A stretch of DNA of 6,509 nucleotides from an uncultured Flavobacteriaceae bacterium (lineage in GTDB: Bacteria; Bacteroidota; Bacteroidia; Flavobacteriales; Flavobacteriaceae), in the NCBI GenBank assembly GCA_913052425.1, contig CAJXEG010000079.1:1-6509 (forward strand). Reading direction: 5' to 3'. Under the pieces are notes generated by a model. It was not told the DNA's origin. It saw only the letters and a list, made by a program, of their open reading frames with translations, and searched no databases. The translations under genes and the position numbers were made by a program. This document shows positions 6,044 through 6,509 of the stretch, in pieces. How positions within the stretch are numbered: position 1 is the first letter of the stretch; the number at the start of each line of letters is the position of its first letter.

Positions 6044-6388
6044 ATGAACCATTATGAAACTGTCTTCATTCTAAATCCCGTTCTATCTGAGATACAGATA
6101 GAGGAGGCAGTAAAAAAGTACCAGTCACTTTTGGAATCTCAAAAGTGTAAAGTTGTTCACAAAGAAGATTGGGGACTGAAGAAACTCGCATTCACCATCC
6201 AAAACAAAAACAGTGGTTTTTACCATTTGATGCAGTTTGAAGGTGAGGGTGACATTATCAATGCTTTAGAAGTTGAATTTCGCAGAGACGAAAGAGTGAT
6301 GCGTTATCTAACCGTCAAACTTGATATTCACGCTCAAGCGTGGGCTGAGAAAAGAAGAAAAAAAATCCAATCTAAAGTTAAAGCTTAA
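6044..6388 (+). CDS. rpsF: 30S ribosomal protein bS6
   Basis: bS6 is a small-subunit protein that pairs with bS18 on the platform of the 30S subunit next to the central domain of 16S rRNA. The 114-residue product has the family signature throughout: NHYETVFILNP (2-12), KEDWGLKKLAF (40-50), the conserved SGFYHL strand (57-62), FRRDERVMRYLTV (79-91), and a basic tail (KRRKKIQSKVKA) typical of Bacteroidota bS6. The ATG at 6044 is fixed by the conserved N-terminus and by the promoter just upstream. The leader AAAAATAAATAGAT has no Shine-Dalgarno sequence, as is normal for this phylum. rpsR follows after 5 nt. The usual next gene, rplI, would lie beyond the window. In flavobacterial ribosomes bS6, bS18 and bS21 are reported to hold the 16S 3' tail so that the anti-Shine-Dalgarno is masked; that is knowledge of the family, not something seen here. 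Confidence 0.98.
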   Translation: MNHYETVFILNPVLSEIQIEEAVKKYQSLLESQKCKVVHKEDWGLKKLAFTIQNKNSGFYHLMQFEGEGDIINALEVEFRRDERVMRYLTVKLDIHAQAWAEKRRKKIQSKVKA

Positions 6389-6393
6389 GCAAG

Positions 6394-6509
6394 ATGGCAA
6401 AAATTGATGAACAATCCAGTGGTAAAAAAGAAGGGGAAATTCGATATTTAACCCCCCTTAACATTGATACCAACACCAAAAAGAAATATTGTAGATTCAA
6501 AAGATCAGG
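6394..6509 (+). CDS. rpsR: 30S ribosomal protein bS18 (3' end missing)
   Basis: The first 38 residues and two further bases are visible before the right edge. EIRYLTPLNI (15-24) and KKYCRFKRS (30-38) are diagnostic of Bacteroidota bS18, which is normally close to 100 residues, so more than half lies outside. bS18 binds bS6 and 16S rRNA on the 30S platform. The ATG at 6394 is 5 nt past the rpsF stop and starts the expected N-terminal basic tail (MAKIDEQSSGKK); co-transcription and probably coupled translation with rpsF are expected. Only the single Cys33 is visible in this part. The protein is cut by the window, not truncated. Confidence 0.97.
   Translation, partial: MAKIDEQSSGKKEGEIRYLTPLNIDTNTKKKYCRFKRS

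Noticed and set aside
1..6509. Search for a mobile element, CRISPR array, toxin-antitoxin pair or defence system
   Set aside because: The genes tile the window and are nearly all housekeeping types. I saw no transposase, integrase, spaced direct repeats or unexplained long open frame.

Overview
The window looks like chromosomal DNA from a member of the Bacteroidota, most likely the Flavobacteriia. The DNA is AT-rich. The proteins resemble flavobacterial versions: bS6 beginning MNHYETVFILNPVLSE, bS18 with IRYLTPLNI and KYCRFK, a LytTR regulator, and a secreted carboxypeptidase-regulatory-like protein. Start codons mostly lack Shine-Dalgarno sequences. Two intergenic promoters match the Bacteroidota sigma-A type (TTG, about 19-20 nt, TAnnTTTG). 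These calls come from reading the sequence and from memory of the families; no search was run.

Left block, minus strand (1-1778): three co-directional genes in transcription order. rlmH (23S rRNA pseudouridine methyltransferase) is followed after 5 nt by rdgB (XTP/dITP pyrophosphatase). After 61 nt comes a signal-peptide protein with a CarboxypepD_reg-like domain, which runs off the left edge. rlmH and rdgB are probably one transcript.

Centre, plus strand (about 1836-5228): a six-helix YihY/BrkB-family membrane protein, then priA, the replication-restart helicase, 27 nt downstream. The obvious ATG of yihY abuts the rlmH start codon inside a shared ATGCAT. A TTG start 63 nt downstream fits the family and local signals better.

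Right block: a LytTR-type regulator on the minus strand (5222-5920) overlaps the 3' end of priA by 7 nt. Its receiver domain has Ser where the phosphoacceptor Asp should be. From a shared 123-bp intergenic region it is transcribed divergently from rpsF and rpsR (bS6 and bS18, the latter cut by the right edge). Both promoters can be read in full there, with their -33 elements only 8 bp apart.

Most of the window is housekeeping: rRNA modification, nucleotide-pool cleaning, replication restart and ribosomal proteins. I see no mobile element, CRISPR array, tRNA, rRNA or defence system. The most interesting item is the apparently phosphorylation-independent LytTR regulator wired back-to-back with the ribosomal protein operon. 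No stretch longer than 300 bases lacks a gene.
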